Origin: Zopfochytrium polystomum
Taxonomy: Eukaryota > Chytridiomycota > Chytridiomycetes > Chytridiales > Chytridiaceae
Assembly (NCBI GenBank): GCA_025765615.1
Contig: JAIVFJ010000291.1
Span: 1-64,000, forward strand
Reading direction: 5' to 3'
Length of the DNA: 64,000 bases
In this document: positions 32,859 to 45,400 of the stretch, piece by piece
How positions within the stretch are numbered: position 1 is the stretch's first letter
How the letters are laid out: each line of letters opens with the position of its first letter
Translations under genes and position numbers: made by a program
The notes under the pieces: generated by a model
What the model was told of the DNA's origin: nothing
The model's input: the letters and a program-made list of their open reading frames with translations, nothing else
Database searches by the model: none

Positions 32859-34033
32859 GCAGGGGGGTGCTTGCATGAAGGCTTCACGGATGCAGGCGGA
32901 GTTGACTTTCCAAATTATCAATCAGAAGCTCCTCTTCGGCCCGCTCCACACGGCGCCAAACAATGCCATCTGGTCTCGGTACGCTGTGAATTAAGACGGT
33001 CAGGCGTTAGTCAGGTGACAAGGCCTACCGCGTATTTGCATCGAGCCACGACCGAATTGCTTTTCCACGCTCGCTCGGCCCCCGAAAACGAAAACGCTCG
33101 CTTCGTCCTCCACTCCGTTCGCGTTGAGCATGATGATAAAAAGCGTCTGGAATGGATTGTTCGTTTCCTCTTCCTATTCAAAAATTAGTAATGTTTGATG
33201 GTGCGGGTGTTGACTGAGTAGAGGCGGGATTCGAAAGCTTGCTGAAAGCGAACAATCGAAAGCATCAGAGCAACGCCTTTTTTGCGAAGTTCTCCAAAAG
33301 TATACGCACACGCATTCCTCCTCCTCCTTCCTCTTCTCGCCTCATAAATGCGCATCTCTCGGAAGCGGCGATGTAGAGCCGCCCGAACCCGCAGAGATCG
33401 GGGGGCGGAACTTGCAGTCACAGAAGGCGGACACTAGTTTCGCTGTCGCCCACCCTGTGATTCGTCTACTTCGCGGTGGCCGCTGCTGTGTACCCATCAG
33501 TGTGACATTCTCTCCCTTATGCTGGGTGACAGCAGAGTTGCCAAAAGACGCTAGTTTGTTCTCTTGCCCAACAACGTGCAAGACCGAGAAGCTGGGTGAT
33601 GCTAGGTACGCCAGCCGCTTTTAAGCTGTGTGTGTGTGTGTGCGTGTGTGTGTGTGTATGTGTGGTTGAGTGAGAGTGTGAGTGAGTATACGGCCCGCGG
33701 CCCGACTCAATCGCCGCCGGGGTGCGAGGGAGAGTTCCTGCAGTTGTTTGCAACAGCTGGGTGCTATCGGAGTTTCTGTGGTGTTAACCAAACCACCTGC
33801 TGCTCCACAGAAAATGTTTTTTGAACCACCGAACGTGAACGTGGGTTGGTTGCCCAAAAAACTTTGCCCGAAAGTTCAGAAAAAGGCAACCTTGTCCGAA
33901 AGTCCGAAAGCAAGGCTGGCTTTTGTTTGCTCAGCAAGCGGTCAGCGAACCCCCTTCGCGCACCCTTCTCAGCGACTCGCCGCCCCATTCAAGACCGCCA
34001 GACAACTGCACCGAATCAGCCAGCGAACATAAT
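32634..34033. other. Intergenic with microsatellites
   Basis: Includes GA and GGGACA repeats at 32686-32740, about 13 units of GACA at 32808-32860, and GT repeats at 33628-33661. No gene is supported. The GNAT promoter lies at the right end. Confidence 0.55.
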
Positions 34034-34522
34034 ATGCCCGATCTGACCTTCATCCACTGCGACCCCGACGATCCACGCGCGCAAGCCCTGCTATCCCAAC
34101 TCGGCGAAACGCTCGCGCGCATCACCGGCAGCAGCGGCACCGCGTCGTTCGACAACGCAGACGTGCGGGTACCGCGCGCGCGTTTCGTCGTCGCTGTCGA
34201 TCGCGAATCGTGCCCGGTCGGGTGCGGCGCGCTCCGTCCGCTCTCGGAGGACGTGGCCGAAGTCAAGCGGATGTTTGCGGTTCCCGGCAGCGCGGCGGGA
34301 GTCGGCGCGGCGGTGCTGGCGCACTTGGAGGCCGAGGCGCGGGAGATCGGCTACCGCGCGATCTGGCTGGAGACGCGGGCGATCAATTCGAGGGCGGTGG
34401 GGTTTTACCTGCGGAATGGGTACGTGCGGATCGAGAACTATGGGAAGTACGCAGGACGGCCCGAGGCGGTGTGTTTCGGGAAGTCTATTCTGCCGCCAGC
34501 ATCAACGGCGGGATCCGAGTAA
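34034..34522 (+). CDS. GNAT-family N-acetyltransferase, bacterial type
   Basis: Intronless, 162 aa. It has the full order of small-molecule GNATs: CGALRPL strand, EVKRMFAVP (beta4), the acetyl-CoA loop AAGVGAAVLAHLEAEAREIGY (the usual R/Q-x-x-G-x-G is relaxed to AAGVGA), the IWLETRAINSRAVGFYLRNGY block (beta5-alpha4), and IENYGKYAGRPEAVCFGK at the end. This subtype is common in bacteria. Absence of introns in a genome where nearly every gene has several, and higher GC than its flanks, are consistent with horizontal acquisition. Substrate unknown; cytosolic. Confidence 0.83.
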   Translation: MPDLTFIHCDPDDPRAQALLSQLGETLARITGSSGTASFDNADVRVPRARFVVAVDRESCPVGCGALRPLSEDVAEVKRMFAVPGSAAGVGAAVLAHLEAEAREIGYRAIWLETRAINSRAVGFYLRNGYVRIENYGKYAGRPEAVCFGKSILPPASTAGSE

Positions 34523-37079
34523 TACGAAGTGTGTTTCGGGGAAATCTTTCCATTGAAGCAGACAGCCTGAAATCGAATATCCCCGTTGCAACACAAGCGC
34601 CCCGCGGACCTCCGGCAACCCTGCTTCCACTTAGCTCAACGATCTTGCCATCTATCTCCATGGCAGTTTTTTTTTTTTTTTACAAGTGGACACAGTCCGG
34701 ACAGCACAATTGAACAACACTGCACATCCTTCGACTTCAAACTCCAACTGTAACGAGTCGGACCCGGCTGGCTGCAGTTGCGAGACGGGAGATCTGAGAC
34801 AACACAGGCTGTTCCGTTCACACGGCGCTGCTTGTGAGCTCAAGGCTGTTTGGACTCGCACCAAGGATGAGGGGGGAAACCTGTTCGTCTGTGGAGCGAG
34901 GAAGAACAACGGCTCCGCGGATCGTTCATTGCGCCCCAGCATCCTGCCTGGGCTGTCAATTTCCCATGTCCAGCAACTGGAACCCAGCTTGCTGCAGCTG
35001 CGAGACGGGAGACCTGAGACAAGACGGGCTGTTCACATATCAAAGGGTTGTCCTGACACGCCCTTCCCTGCGCACGTGTCAGTGTCCAGGTGCAGTTTCT
35101 GCTGGAAGGAGACGGGTGTTGTTCATGTTGGTGGTGGGGAAGATGATTGGCTGACTGAACGTTTCTACTGCTGAAAGGGCTTCTCGTCGGCGACAAAGTG
35201 CAAAATCGTGCCAGAAGTACTTCTGTGCGCAGAACGGCTTGTGGGCTCTACACAGCTTGGTACCAACTGGATTCACGGTTTATTTCCTCGCTGCTCCTTC
35301 CCCCAGTTCTTTTTTTTTTTCTCCTACTTCACTCAACACGAATGTAAAGTGGCAAGGAGATGGATGGGGACCAATTTAGCAACGTTAAAAAGTTACTTAT
35401 CACCTTTGCCTTGCAGTTGAACATGAATGTAAGATTGCAAACACGGACGCTCAACTCCTTCCGTCGGACCACATCATAGCATCGTCCAACGCCCAAACGC
35501 GCGAACGCTCGAACGCCCGAACGCCCGAAAACCCGAACGCCTGATCGCTCCGCCTCAAGAGTTGAGATGGGTGATTTTCTCCCAGTAAGTCTTAACAATA
35601 GCCAGATTACCCTCGTTTGTTGCAACCAGTTCTTTTGACCTTGAAACCGTTCCTTTTCGTCCCCCCCATTCGAGGTGCGTGTGTGTGTGTTTGTGAGGGA
35701 AAGAAAGAGTTCCCCCCCCCCCCCCCCCAATGGTTTGTCCCCCACTTGCGTCGTGGGCAGAGCAGTCTCTCGCTCTCTCTTTGTGTTCGTCGTATGTTCT
35801 GCTTTTGCGTTCTGCCTGCCCCCCCCCCCCCCCCCCCCGGTGTTCGCAAAAGTGTTCCCAGCCCCCCTAAACAAACGTGAAAAAAAAAGAGGGAGCAAAA
35901 CAGACTTCCATCTCAGAAAAGATTTACGGTCTCCCTGACCCCCTTGTTCTGCCGAGTTAATGGATGGAAGATGTTTCTTCTTTTCACGACGGTCATTGGA
36001 TATACAGATTGGGCCCCACAATGGTTCGTCGGCCCGCGCCACTACAATATCCCACTGTCGCCAGATTCTCTTTCTCTTCCCCCCCCCCCCCCCCCCCCCC
36101 CCCGAAGGTTATGCTTAACGTCAGAAACGAAACTTGCCCTTTGACACTGCCTTGTTTTTACGTAGGGGTCAACCGTCTCGAAACCGGGTTACCTGATTTT
36201 GTTCCACCTGCGACCGCCGCACAAAAGTCGTTGAATATCCTTCCCGTCCAAACCGACCCGAAAATTTCACACACTTCACTGGGTACCTTCCTTGCAGAGG
36301 ACTGGAAGTGGGGTTTGAAGGTTGTCTGGACCATGTCGGTGGGAAAATGGACTCTCAAAAGGATGTGGCATAATAAATCGCCAAAAAAAAAAAAAAAAAA
36401 AAAGGCCGACGAACTTTTGAGGGGAATGTCGATTCAGCTTCACACGTGGGAGCCGGACGGGTCCGTGCTTTTATTCTCGGGCCCTCTTTGCGTCGACCCC
36501 CCCTCCACCCACAACACTGGGAGGGAGGACAGTCGATGGGCGGAAATGGAAAAAGCGGCAGAAGAAAACGAAAAAAACAACAACCCAAGAATCGGAAACT
36601 CTTCTTGACGGAGGTGGGTGGGGAAGGGGGGTGGAGTAGTGTTTTGGCCAAAGCACCAAAAAAAAAAGGGGAAGGGCGGGACGTCGTCCTTTTGAGATTG
36701 CCAAAGTAACAGGGAGCGCAGAGAGGGTGGACAGGGGGCTCCCAACTCCTCCCCTGAACTACCCGACCCACCCCCCCCCCCTCGGGACCGCTCGACAACC
36801 AAATCTCAAAATACGACAATAATAGAAGTCCGCGGTGAGAAAAACAAACGGAAAGGGTGGGGGAGACGGAGAACGACCGATAAAGCAACTGTTCGCACGA
36901 ATAAACGCGGGGGGGGGGGGCAAATAAGAGTCAGGAAACGAAGAAAAAAAAGAAGTCCGTGGAGGGAAGAAAAAACAACGAGCCGCAACTCAAAAGGAAC
37001 AAAAAAAAAAAAACACCAAACAACAGCAAGCGTCCAGAAGACAAAACCCACTTCGCGCTGACGAAAAAAAAAAGAAAAA
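34523..37079. other. 2.5-kb intergenic region with a short repeat pair and poly-C tracts
   Basis: A roughly 45-bp motif occurs twice in direct orientation (about 34776-34822 and 34991-35037), sharing GCTGCAG-TGCGAGACGGGAGA and CTGAGACAA. Long C runs lie at about 35712-35728, 35819-35838 and 36079-36103. Poly-A runs lie near 36383-36402 and 37001-37013. No coding family was recognised. Confidence 0.6.
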
Positions 37080-40000
37080 TCAAGCGCACTCCGTGTACAA
37101 CGTGTCAATCGTCAAATCCAGACTATGACAGCTCAAAAACTCGTCCTCGACGCACGCGATGGTCTGTATGAGTCCGACCTGGAGGTCAAACTGCGGGACG
37201 GCGTCGTGCCAGGGGACCACGTTCATCGTAAACTGCTGGAGGTCCGAGAGGGACAGGCCGTAGCGGAGGGTCGAGTAGCCGAGGCCGGGAGCCGAGAAGG
37301 AGGTCGCAGGGATGGACTTGTGCGCCGCGACGATGTTGGCGATCGCGCCGCCGAGAGAGTGGCCGGTCATCAGGACAGTGCGGTTGGCGTCGAGGAGGCG
37401 GGTGACGTGCGCTTCGACTTCGTTCCAGTAGACGAGCGTGCTGTCGACGGGGCCAAAGGCCATGATGACGGACGCGAGGCGGTCAACGGACTCGGCAGGC
37501 CACGCGTTGACCTAGGATGGGTAACGGGGTTCGTATCAGTGAACCGGAGCTGCAAGCCTTTAAAACCTAAAAAAAACAAAACCCCTCTGAATCTGAATGA
37601 TACTTTACCAAAGTACCGAAGTACGTGCTCATTTGCAAAAGCGCCGACGTACTCCACAGGTACAAGTCTTGGAAGACGTCGTTCAGGTCGCTGGTGCCAC
37701 GCACGGCAACGACGCTAATGTCCTTTGCCGGAGTATCGCGCATCCCTTTGTTTGTCGCGTTGAACCGGTATTCGACCCACTGGACGCTGTCCTTTCGCCC
37801 AAGCGTGCTGTTGTAAACGTTCCAGTGCGCCAGGCTGCTGCGGTTATACACGTGGATCTGGTGGTCCGCGTTCTCGGGGCTGGCTTCGTACGCGCCGCGA
37901 GCAAAGGCGGACACGTCGAGGACGTTGAGCGGCGACGGCGCGTTCTGGCCGGTGAAGAGGTCCGAGGCGAGGACTTGGACGTTGCAGATGGACGGCTTGG
38001 GCTTGCGGTAGCCGGCGAGCGAGGCAAAGACCGAGTCGCTGTCTTGGACGGGGTTGCGCAGACGGTCCTTCCAGGCCAGGCGGCGTTGAGGGTTGTAGTT
38101 TGCCGGCACGCCGATTGCGGGCATCCTCGGCAAGCCGAACCCTACAGAGGTTGGCTGACTCCATTGCGTGGCGCTCAAGAGGGTCGTGTCGTTGCTGGAA
38201 GGAGCTGCGGGAATCGTGCTGTGCAGGATGCCAATGAACAGAGACATGTTCACGGCCAGAACCCACAGCACCACCACAACAATGAGCGTCAGCTTTGCGT
38301 TGGTCATTGCCCGCTTCTCGAGCCTCGCCTCGCGACCAAACTTGAGGTTTTTAAAGTTCTTCTGGTAGTTGGTCCAACGGCAGCGAGGGTGACGGAACGA
38401 CAGGAGCAGCACCGAGAGAAGTACGGCGACGGAGGAAGAAAAGCCAGGGTACCTCAAACGAGCATAAAGAGCGGACAGGACAATACCGGCCATGAGCCCG
38501 ACAATGAGGACCACGCGGGCCTTGGCATGACCGATACTGTGCAGGAATTCGTTCTCCCTCGTGCGGTGGCGAACGAGGGGTAGAATAAGAGCCAGATCGT
38601 GAGCAATGACGAAAAACAGGAAGAAGCCAATCCGGTGGACTCCGATTTCCAAAGGGCTAGCCGCGCGCTCAATGGAGCGGGTGTCGCGACGGCGCCATTC
38701 CAAGTCGTAGTACATGAGCGATCCGAATCCAATGATCCACATGGCGCAACGGACACCAAAGACGAACCATGCCGGCCACGGAAGAGCGCCGTTGTACAGT
38801 GCAAAGTCCTGTTCGTCGTCGTCGAGCCCGCCAGCGCTTTCAACCTGGAAAAAGGTTTTCGACTCAAATCGGAAGACGTACTTCTTGACCGGCTTCAGTG
38901 TGCACAACCAAAGTAGCCCCAGAGAAATGGCCGCAACCCAAATGACAGAGTGGTCGTCGCTGTAAGTCTGGAAAAGGACGCCGAAAATCAGGATGGCCGT
39001 GGCGCCTTTGATACCGCGAGAGACGGTGGTCTCCAACAGATCTGTGCCAGTGTCGAAGCCGGCAGACGCGTAGTAGGTCGCGCGAAGCTGGGCATCAGTG
39101 ACCTCCTTGCTGTCGTCCCACAGCTCGTCAATGACGCGTAGGGATCTTCGAACACGTGCAAGAATGTTGATCGTGAAAATGAAGATGGCGGACGACAGAA
39201 CGCCGCCAATTGCCAAGATCGAAATCACTCTCCAGAACGGGAAAACGACACAGATCAACAGGAGCGGAACGCCGACCACAATGAGTAGGAACGCAAAGTA
39301 GATCCAGTAGCCCCAAATATCCACTTTCTCCTCAATGCGCTCAATCTCGTCCTCGGTGAGTCCACTCCGGGGGTCACGAGTAGTGTCATGGTGGACAGGC
39401 TCAGCAACAGCGGGCTGTCCAGTCACCGTGGGTTCTGCCGCCGGCGCAATGGCCTCGGAGATTTCGGTGTGCGCCTCCTCAACGGCATCCGCAATGGCGC
39501 TCGCAATCAGGTTTCTTCTTTCCTCTTCCATCTGCTCGTTGGACATGCCCGGGAACCCGTACTTTGAGAGTTGGAGAGACTTTGCGAGTTCTTCAAGCCG
39601 AACGACAAGCACAAACAGGGCGTTGTCGACGAGGTTGACCGGGAAAATATTGGAATGGGCCTCTTTTCCGTAGTGCGCATTCCAAAAGTAGCGCATCAGA
39701 CGAGCGCCCGTCCGCAGAAGCGACATTGAAAACATGTAGACCAGCTCGACGTCTTTAACAGATGCAAAAGTGAGTCAGTATTCGGTAGTTGCAACACCTC
39801 TAGCGAGCATAACAGGCAACTCACGGAAAGCAAGACCGAGCAAGAGGGGCCAGATAAAGAGTGCCTCGGACGCATGGAATGCCGCGTACGCAATGTTGAT
39901 AGTCGCAGCAACGAGGACAGTAACAATAAGAACCATCCCGATGAAGATCCAGAGGCATGCCATAGCAGAAAGGCACTAATGTATGCGCAGAAGGATTTGG

Positions 40001-40748
40001 ATTGAGCAGGAGGATCTGACCGAAAGGGCCGTAAATTCACACTCACTGAAGCAAGAACATTGTACGGATGCAGTTGGTCCAGCTGGTTTGGACCGATGCG
40101 GCGACCGTCCTCAGGAACAACAGATTCGGCACCCGGAAGTTCGCCCGCCGAAAGGTGAGGCACGCTTTGAGTGGAAGGCGTTCTCTTGGACGAAAAGCGG
40201 CGGAAGAGTTCCCAGGGAGAGGAGCTGGGAGTGTCGGTGGTGCTCCCTTGGGTCGAGCTGCTCGCCGAAGAAGAAGGAAAGTACGACGAGGCATTGAAGT
40301 AGGAGGACCACGGAGCCGCTGCCACCGGGGTCGTGCCGTTGGGGGGAGGGTTGGGCGTGTAGGACGAGCCACCCGCGGCTGCTGCTGCTGCGGGTGCGGC
40401 GGGGCCCGTATGGTCGCCCCAAGCGTTGTGGAAGATGTCGGCCTGGGACGGGCGGTGGGTCTTTGGACCAGAGCCGCCGACCTCGAGCAGGGTGGAGGGG
40501 CCGGCGGCGCCTGGGACGGCGCCGGGCAGGACGGGTGGGGTGTACGCCGTCGGCGGGACGGGCGGGACGGGCGAGGAGATGCGCCTGGTGATGGTGGTGG
40601 TGAAGCGCTTGCGGCCGTCGGGGCCGACCGTCGCAGTGGTGGTTGTGGTGGTGGCGGGGTTGCCGGGGGAGGCGGCGACGGCGGCGACGTAAGCGCCTCC
40701 GGCTGGGTGCGGCGGCGGCGACTGTTGCTGCTGCTGCTGGTACGCCAT
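37080..40748 (-). CDS. Multipass membrane class 3 (alpha/beta-hydrolase) lipase
   Basis: Four exons: 40748-40047, 39975-39825, 39752-37609, 37511-37080; in phase, 1142 aa. Residues 1-235 are disordered and Gln/Pro/Ala/Ser-rich (MAYQQQQQQSPPP). Many transmembrane helices follow (e.g. WIFIGMVLIVTVLVAATINIA, IYFAFLLIVVGVPLLLICVV, and several between 38250 and 38960). The C-terminal catalytic domain has ISVVAVRGTSDLNDVFQDL, the nucleophile elbow TGHSLGGAI (Ser about 1051), PGLGYSTLRYGLS, VVPWHDAVPQFD (Asp) and CHSLDLTIDTLY (His). The product should hydrolyse acylglycerols or phospholipids at a membrane, with the active domain after the last helix. Exon 2 encodes most of the first transmembrane helix. 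The start is the ATG before the Gln run; the frame is open further upstream. Confidence 0.9.
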
Positions 40749-40862
40749 CGTTGCTGTTTGGGGTCGAGGTTTCCTGTCTCCTTCACTTGGACTGGGTGGA
40801 ACCAGTAGGACAGGCACTCCTCTGTCGCTCAGTCTGCTCTTCTTCGACCCTCTGTCTCCATC

Positions 40863-40904
<42 letters not shown>

Positions 40905-41384
40905 TCTCTCTGTCTTCTCCTTCTCAAGGTTTTTTCTGTCTCTCTCGCTCGTTCTCTCGCTCTCCCACTTTTCTGTCTCCACCCACACACCCCTGTCCCA
41001 CCGCGACTGAACGAAAGCGAAAGGACGGCCACGAGTAGAAGTATGCTGCATATGCAACGCGTCGCAACAACAAAACGCTGCTTGCTACATGAGCCCAGCG
41101 CGATAGAAGGTGGTAGGGAGGAAGGGAGGGAGGGAGGGTGGGAGGGAGGGAGGGAGGGAGGGTGGGAGGCAGGACGTTGGGTGCCAGCAAGGTAGTTTCT
41201 TTGCGACCAACACCCCCTGCCTTCTTTTCCTTCATTTCATTTCGAATTCATTTGCTACAAAAATGGGAAAATGGATTGTTCGGCCGGAAGAGGCGCACAC
41301 GCTATGACGTCGTTGCTTTGTTCCCGCCGCGCATACCGGACGATTTGTTGCTGTCAGATTTTTGATGCAAAGCACTTGCGTGTA

Positions 41385-41418
<34 letters not shown>

Positions 41419-42409
41419 CATTCACATCAACAGAGTATTTATAATGAAACACTTCTCAGCCCAATCGCTTTTCTATTCCTTGCTCCTGTTCTAGGGGATG
41501 TCCGTCGACTTATACGCTCAATCACACCCACCTCCGGTTGAAGAAGACTTTCTCACTGGGTCCCCATTAATTTTATTCTAAGGGAGACTGGCGGTCTTGC
41601 GAGGAAGCGCACAGATCCAACGAAAAGGCCAATTGGTCTAGTTTATTATATCCTTTTGGAAGCACAAAAACACGATGATACCTGGAGAAAAGACGTTTTG
41701 ACGGGAGAACTTTGGGGATCCATTTGGAAAGACCGCGGTAAGCAAAATGCACTCCTTTCGTGATAATTTGGACGAACCAATCCCGTTGGGCAAAGAAAGA
41801 ACACAACCCCAATTCGAGAATTAAGAAGACTAACACCGTCGCAGTTTTCTCCGTGCATATTTGGACAAGTGCGCTGCGACCACCACCACCGCCACCACTA
41901 CTGAACACCAACATTACCGCCACCACCACCCACGTGGAGAGACGAGGTTTCAACACACCATATGACCTTTGCAACTTGGTCAGGAGTGGGAAGTTTGTGT
42001 TACTCGATGCTGGCGAAAACACGACTTCTCCTCCTCCTGCCACATGAGTTGGTGTTGGCAGCGGCAGTGTCGAAAAACGTGCCTGTCTGCTAAAAAGACT
42101 CTCTGTCTGTCCCTGTCCATCAATATCTCTCTTGTTCTATTTGCCAACAACCGTACCGTTGAAAGTTTCGGGCGTTGCCTTTTTGGCTGTTTTATTTATT
42201 TTAGATGGATTTACCGATCTACACCAGAGACCACTGGTTTCTGCTACTCTTTCGCCAGCAGCGATAAGTACGCCAAGAGCGAAAAGAGCAGAGACATAAG
42301 AAGGCGAAACACGTCGCCTGACCAAAGAAACGCAATTCCAAAAAAGAAAAAAAAAGAAAAAAAAAAAAAAAAAAAAAAAGGAAAAGAAAACCAAACAGCC
42401 GACAACATC
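40749..42409. other. Intergenic: CT repeat, G-quadruplex-type GGGA array, GT repeat
   Basis: CT repeat at 40865-40902. GGGA/GGGT array at about 41124-41170, with more than ten G-triplets one base apart. GT repeat at about 41387-41418. A/AG-rich tract at 42340-42390 just before the DPH6 start. No gene supported. Confidence 0.6.
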
Positions 42410-45400
42410 ATGCGCGTCGTCGCCCTTGTCAGGTAAGCCCATGCTCGTCCTCGTCGGCTTCTCTCCACTCACTGCACTGCTCTACTGCACTACTCCCTCC
42501 CAATTGACCACCCCAACCAATCTATCCACGGCGCGTCGCGCGCTCGCACAGCGGCGGCAAGGACAGCTGCTTCAACATGATGCACTGCGTCGCAAACGGC
42601 CACTCGATCGTCGCCCTCGCCAACCTGCACCCGCCGCCACCGACTGCGCCCTCAATCAGCACCACCACCTCCACCGCCGCCGCCACAGAAAGCACCGGCG
42701 ACGAGATGGACAGCTACATGTACCAGACCGTCGCCCACGACGCCGTCGGCCTGCTGGCGGACTGCATGGGCGTGCGCATGTTCCGCCGACAGATTCTCGG
42801 CCGCTCTGTTTCCACAGGATCAGACTACACGCCCGTCGACGGCGACGAGGTCGAGGACTTGTTTCGACTGCTTGGGGACGTCAAGGTGAGGGTTTGAGGA
42901 GTTGGGTCCAACGCGTTTTCAAAATAATGAAGGACTATAGGCCGCCATTCCGGATGTCGACGCAGTGTCGGTCGGCGCGATCCTGTCGAATTATCAGCGT
43001 GTTCGCGTCGAGGGCGTGTAAGTTGTCTGCGCGGCGGATACGCGCGCGCACGCGTGCGTGTGTGTGTGTGCGTGAGTTGGACAGTGCGTGAGAGTGGTTG
43101 AGTAGAGTGCGTGAGCAAAAGGATTCGTCCAGCGAGTGCGTGTGCACGCGTGCACGCGTGTGCGCGTTCGTGCAAAGGAGCGTAGCACGAGCCTGTGCGT
43201 CGCGTGCTTCTGGCGCGAACGCACGTGCATTCGCGCGTACGGTGCATGCGAGCCTTCGGTGCTTTTTTTTTCGCGTGAGACACCGTGCATGCGTGTGTTC
43301 GTCGGAGCGATCATGCGTTGGTCGCTTTGTGTGTGCAATGTCCCTTAACATTCAAAAACTTCACACCCCGCCGTGCGCGTCTCTCCCATATTCACAACCA
43401 ACCTCCAACCTTCAGATGCGCTCGGCTGGGTCTGACCTGCCTCGCGTTCCTCTGGCGGCAGGAGCAGGCCGACTTGATGTCCCGGATGATCGAATCGGGC
43501 CTGCACGCCGTCATCGTAAAGGTCGCAGCGCTAGGTTCGTCTCATTTCTTGCCATCATCGCTTCCAGCCGCAGCTCATTTGCACCCACCTGATCATCACT
43601 CACAGGACTCGCGCCAAAGCATTTGGGGCAGAGTCTGTCGGCAATGCACGGGACACTGCTGGACATTGTACGTGTCAATAAATGTGGTTTTCACTGTCGG
43701 ATGTCGGATGATAGGCTGCTGTGGGAGAGGCCGGACCGAAGTGGAGATTCCTTATTTCCCACGATGTTCCTCCTTGCAGTTCCTGAGCGCTCACCATTCG
43801 CTGTGAATCGCCCACTCTTTTCCCACCCTCGACCAGAACAGTAAATACGGATGTCACATTTGCGGCGAAGGCGGAGAGTACGAGACCTTGACGCTGGACT
43901 GTCCACTCTTTCGGAAACGGCTCGTAATGTGCTGTCAACAATCTTCAAGCAGAACTCCCCTCGAATTTTTCTCACTCGATGTGGTGTGATACCCCACCAA
44001 ACCTTCTAGCGACAAAACGGAAACCGTCATCCACTCCGACGACGGTTTTATGAAGGTGGCGTACCTTCGCATCGTGGGTTGCCACGTGGAGGACAAGCCC
44101 GGCGAGGAAATCGGCCTTTCCGACGACTGCCGGGCGGCGCTTCTATCTGCTTCTCCCGTTGCGCGCATCCACGAGTTCATCCCACGCCCGGCCGACCCAG
44201 GTCTAAACGCGCCAGACGCACTGCCGCTCACTTTGCGGAACTCGGTGGCGGTCGCGCACCAACCGCCGCCGTCCAACACTGCTCGGTTTGGTCCGTTCCT
44301 CGCGCTCTCTGGGGTGAGGTCGGCCAACGGCGAAGACAGCGTCGCAGAACAGGGCAAGTCGGTCATGGAGCAGATCCAAAGTAAGTAAACGCGTGAAACG
44401 CACGGAAGAAAAGATTTTTTCAGACCTTGAACTTCAAAATAGTTTGTTCACACTTCTTTTTGACTGACCACGTTTACCCTCCGACAAAAATAATTACCCG
44501 TCAGGCACCCTCGAAAGCAAGAATTACACTTGGTCCAACGTCATCCTGATGCAAGTCTACGTCGCAAACATGGCAGACTTTGCGAGCATGAACTCCGTCT
44601 ACGCAACGTTTTTCGGAATCAACCCGCCACCGAGGTTCCAAAGTAGCCTGCGCCTTTTTTGTTCTGGAAGAAAGCAACTGACAAATGCCTTTTTGTTGGT
44701 GTCTTTTGTCTGTTGTTTAGAGTAACCGTCGAGCTGCCGCTCGATCCTGGAATTCTCATCCAGGTGGACTGCTTGGCGTTCCAGCATGACCGGGCACAGC
44801 CAGAAACGATGCACGTGCAGGGGATTTCGTATTGGGCGTAAGTTCCTCTGACGATTTAAAAGAGGGACTACTGCTGAACTCCGCTTCTATTTTGTACCGA
44901 ATTAGACCGGCAAACATTGGGTTCGTTGAAGATTGGTCCCACTGTTTTTGGACCACCTGTTCCAACCTAAAACGTCCTTTTTCAAATTGAAGACCATACA
45001 GCCAGACTGTAAAGGTTCGCGTACCCATCGCTGCTTTTCCCCCCCCCTTTTCGATGGGCACACTGGAATCGCCATTTTGAACAAATAAATAACTTTTCCC
45101 CCACACACCCAAAAAACAGGTCCTCGACCATCTTTACGTTGCCGGCCAAATCGGCCTCGTCCCCAACACAATGTCCCTCCCCGCCCCCGCCCCCGACCCC
45201 GCCGCTTCAATCGACCACCACCAACACGAAACACACGACAACGATAACGCCCGCGCCGCCCGCTCACGCCAGTTCCACAGCGAGTGCGGCATGTCGCTAC
45301 ACAGCCTCGCGGCCGTGGCCGCCGCGCAGGGGTGCGCCGTCGGCGAGGGAGACGCCGTCGGCGCGGTATGCTTTGTCGCGGACGGACGGTTCTGCGCGGC

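Noticed and set aside
37597..38583. 328-codon plus-strand ORF opposite the lipase gene
   Set aside because: Antisense shadow; the minus strand carries the transmembrane helices and GHSLGG motif.
42825..43592. Several His/Arg-rich ORFs on both strands in 42.8-43.6 kb
   Set aside because: They cover a GT/GC-repeat-rich intron of DPH6 between exons 3 and 4.
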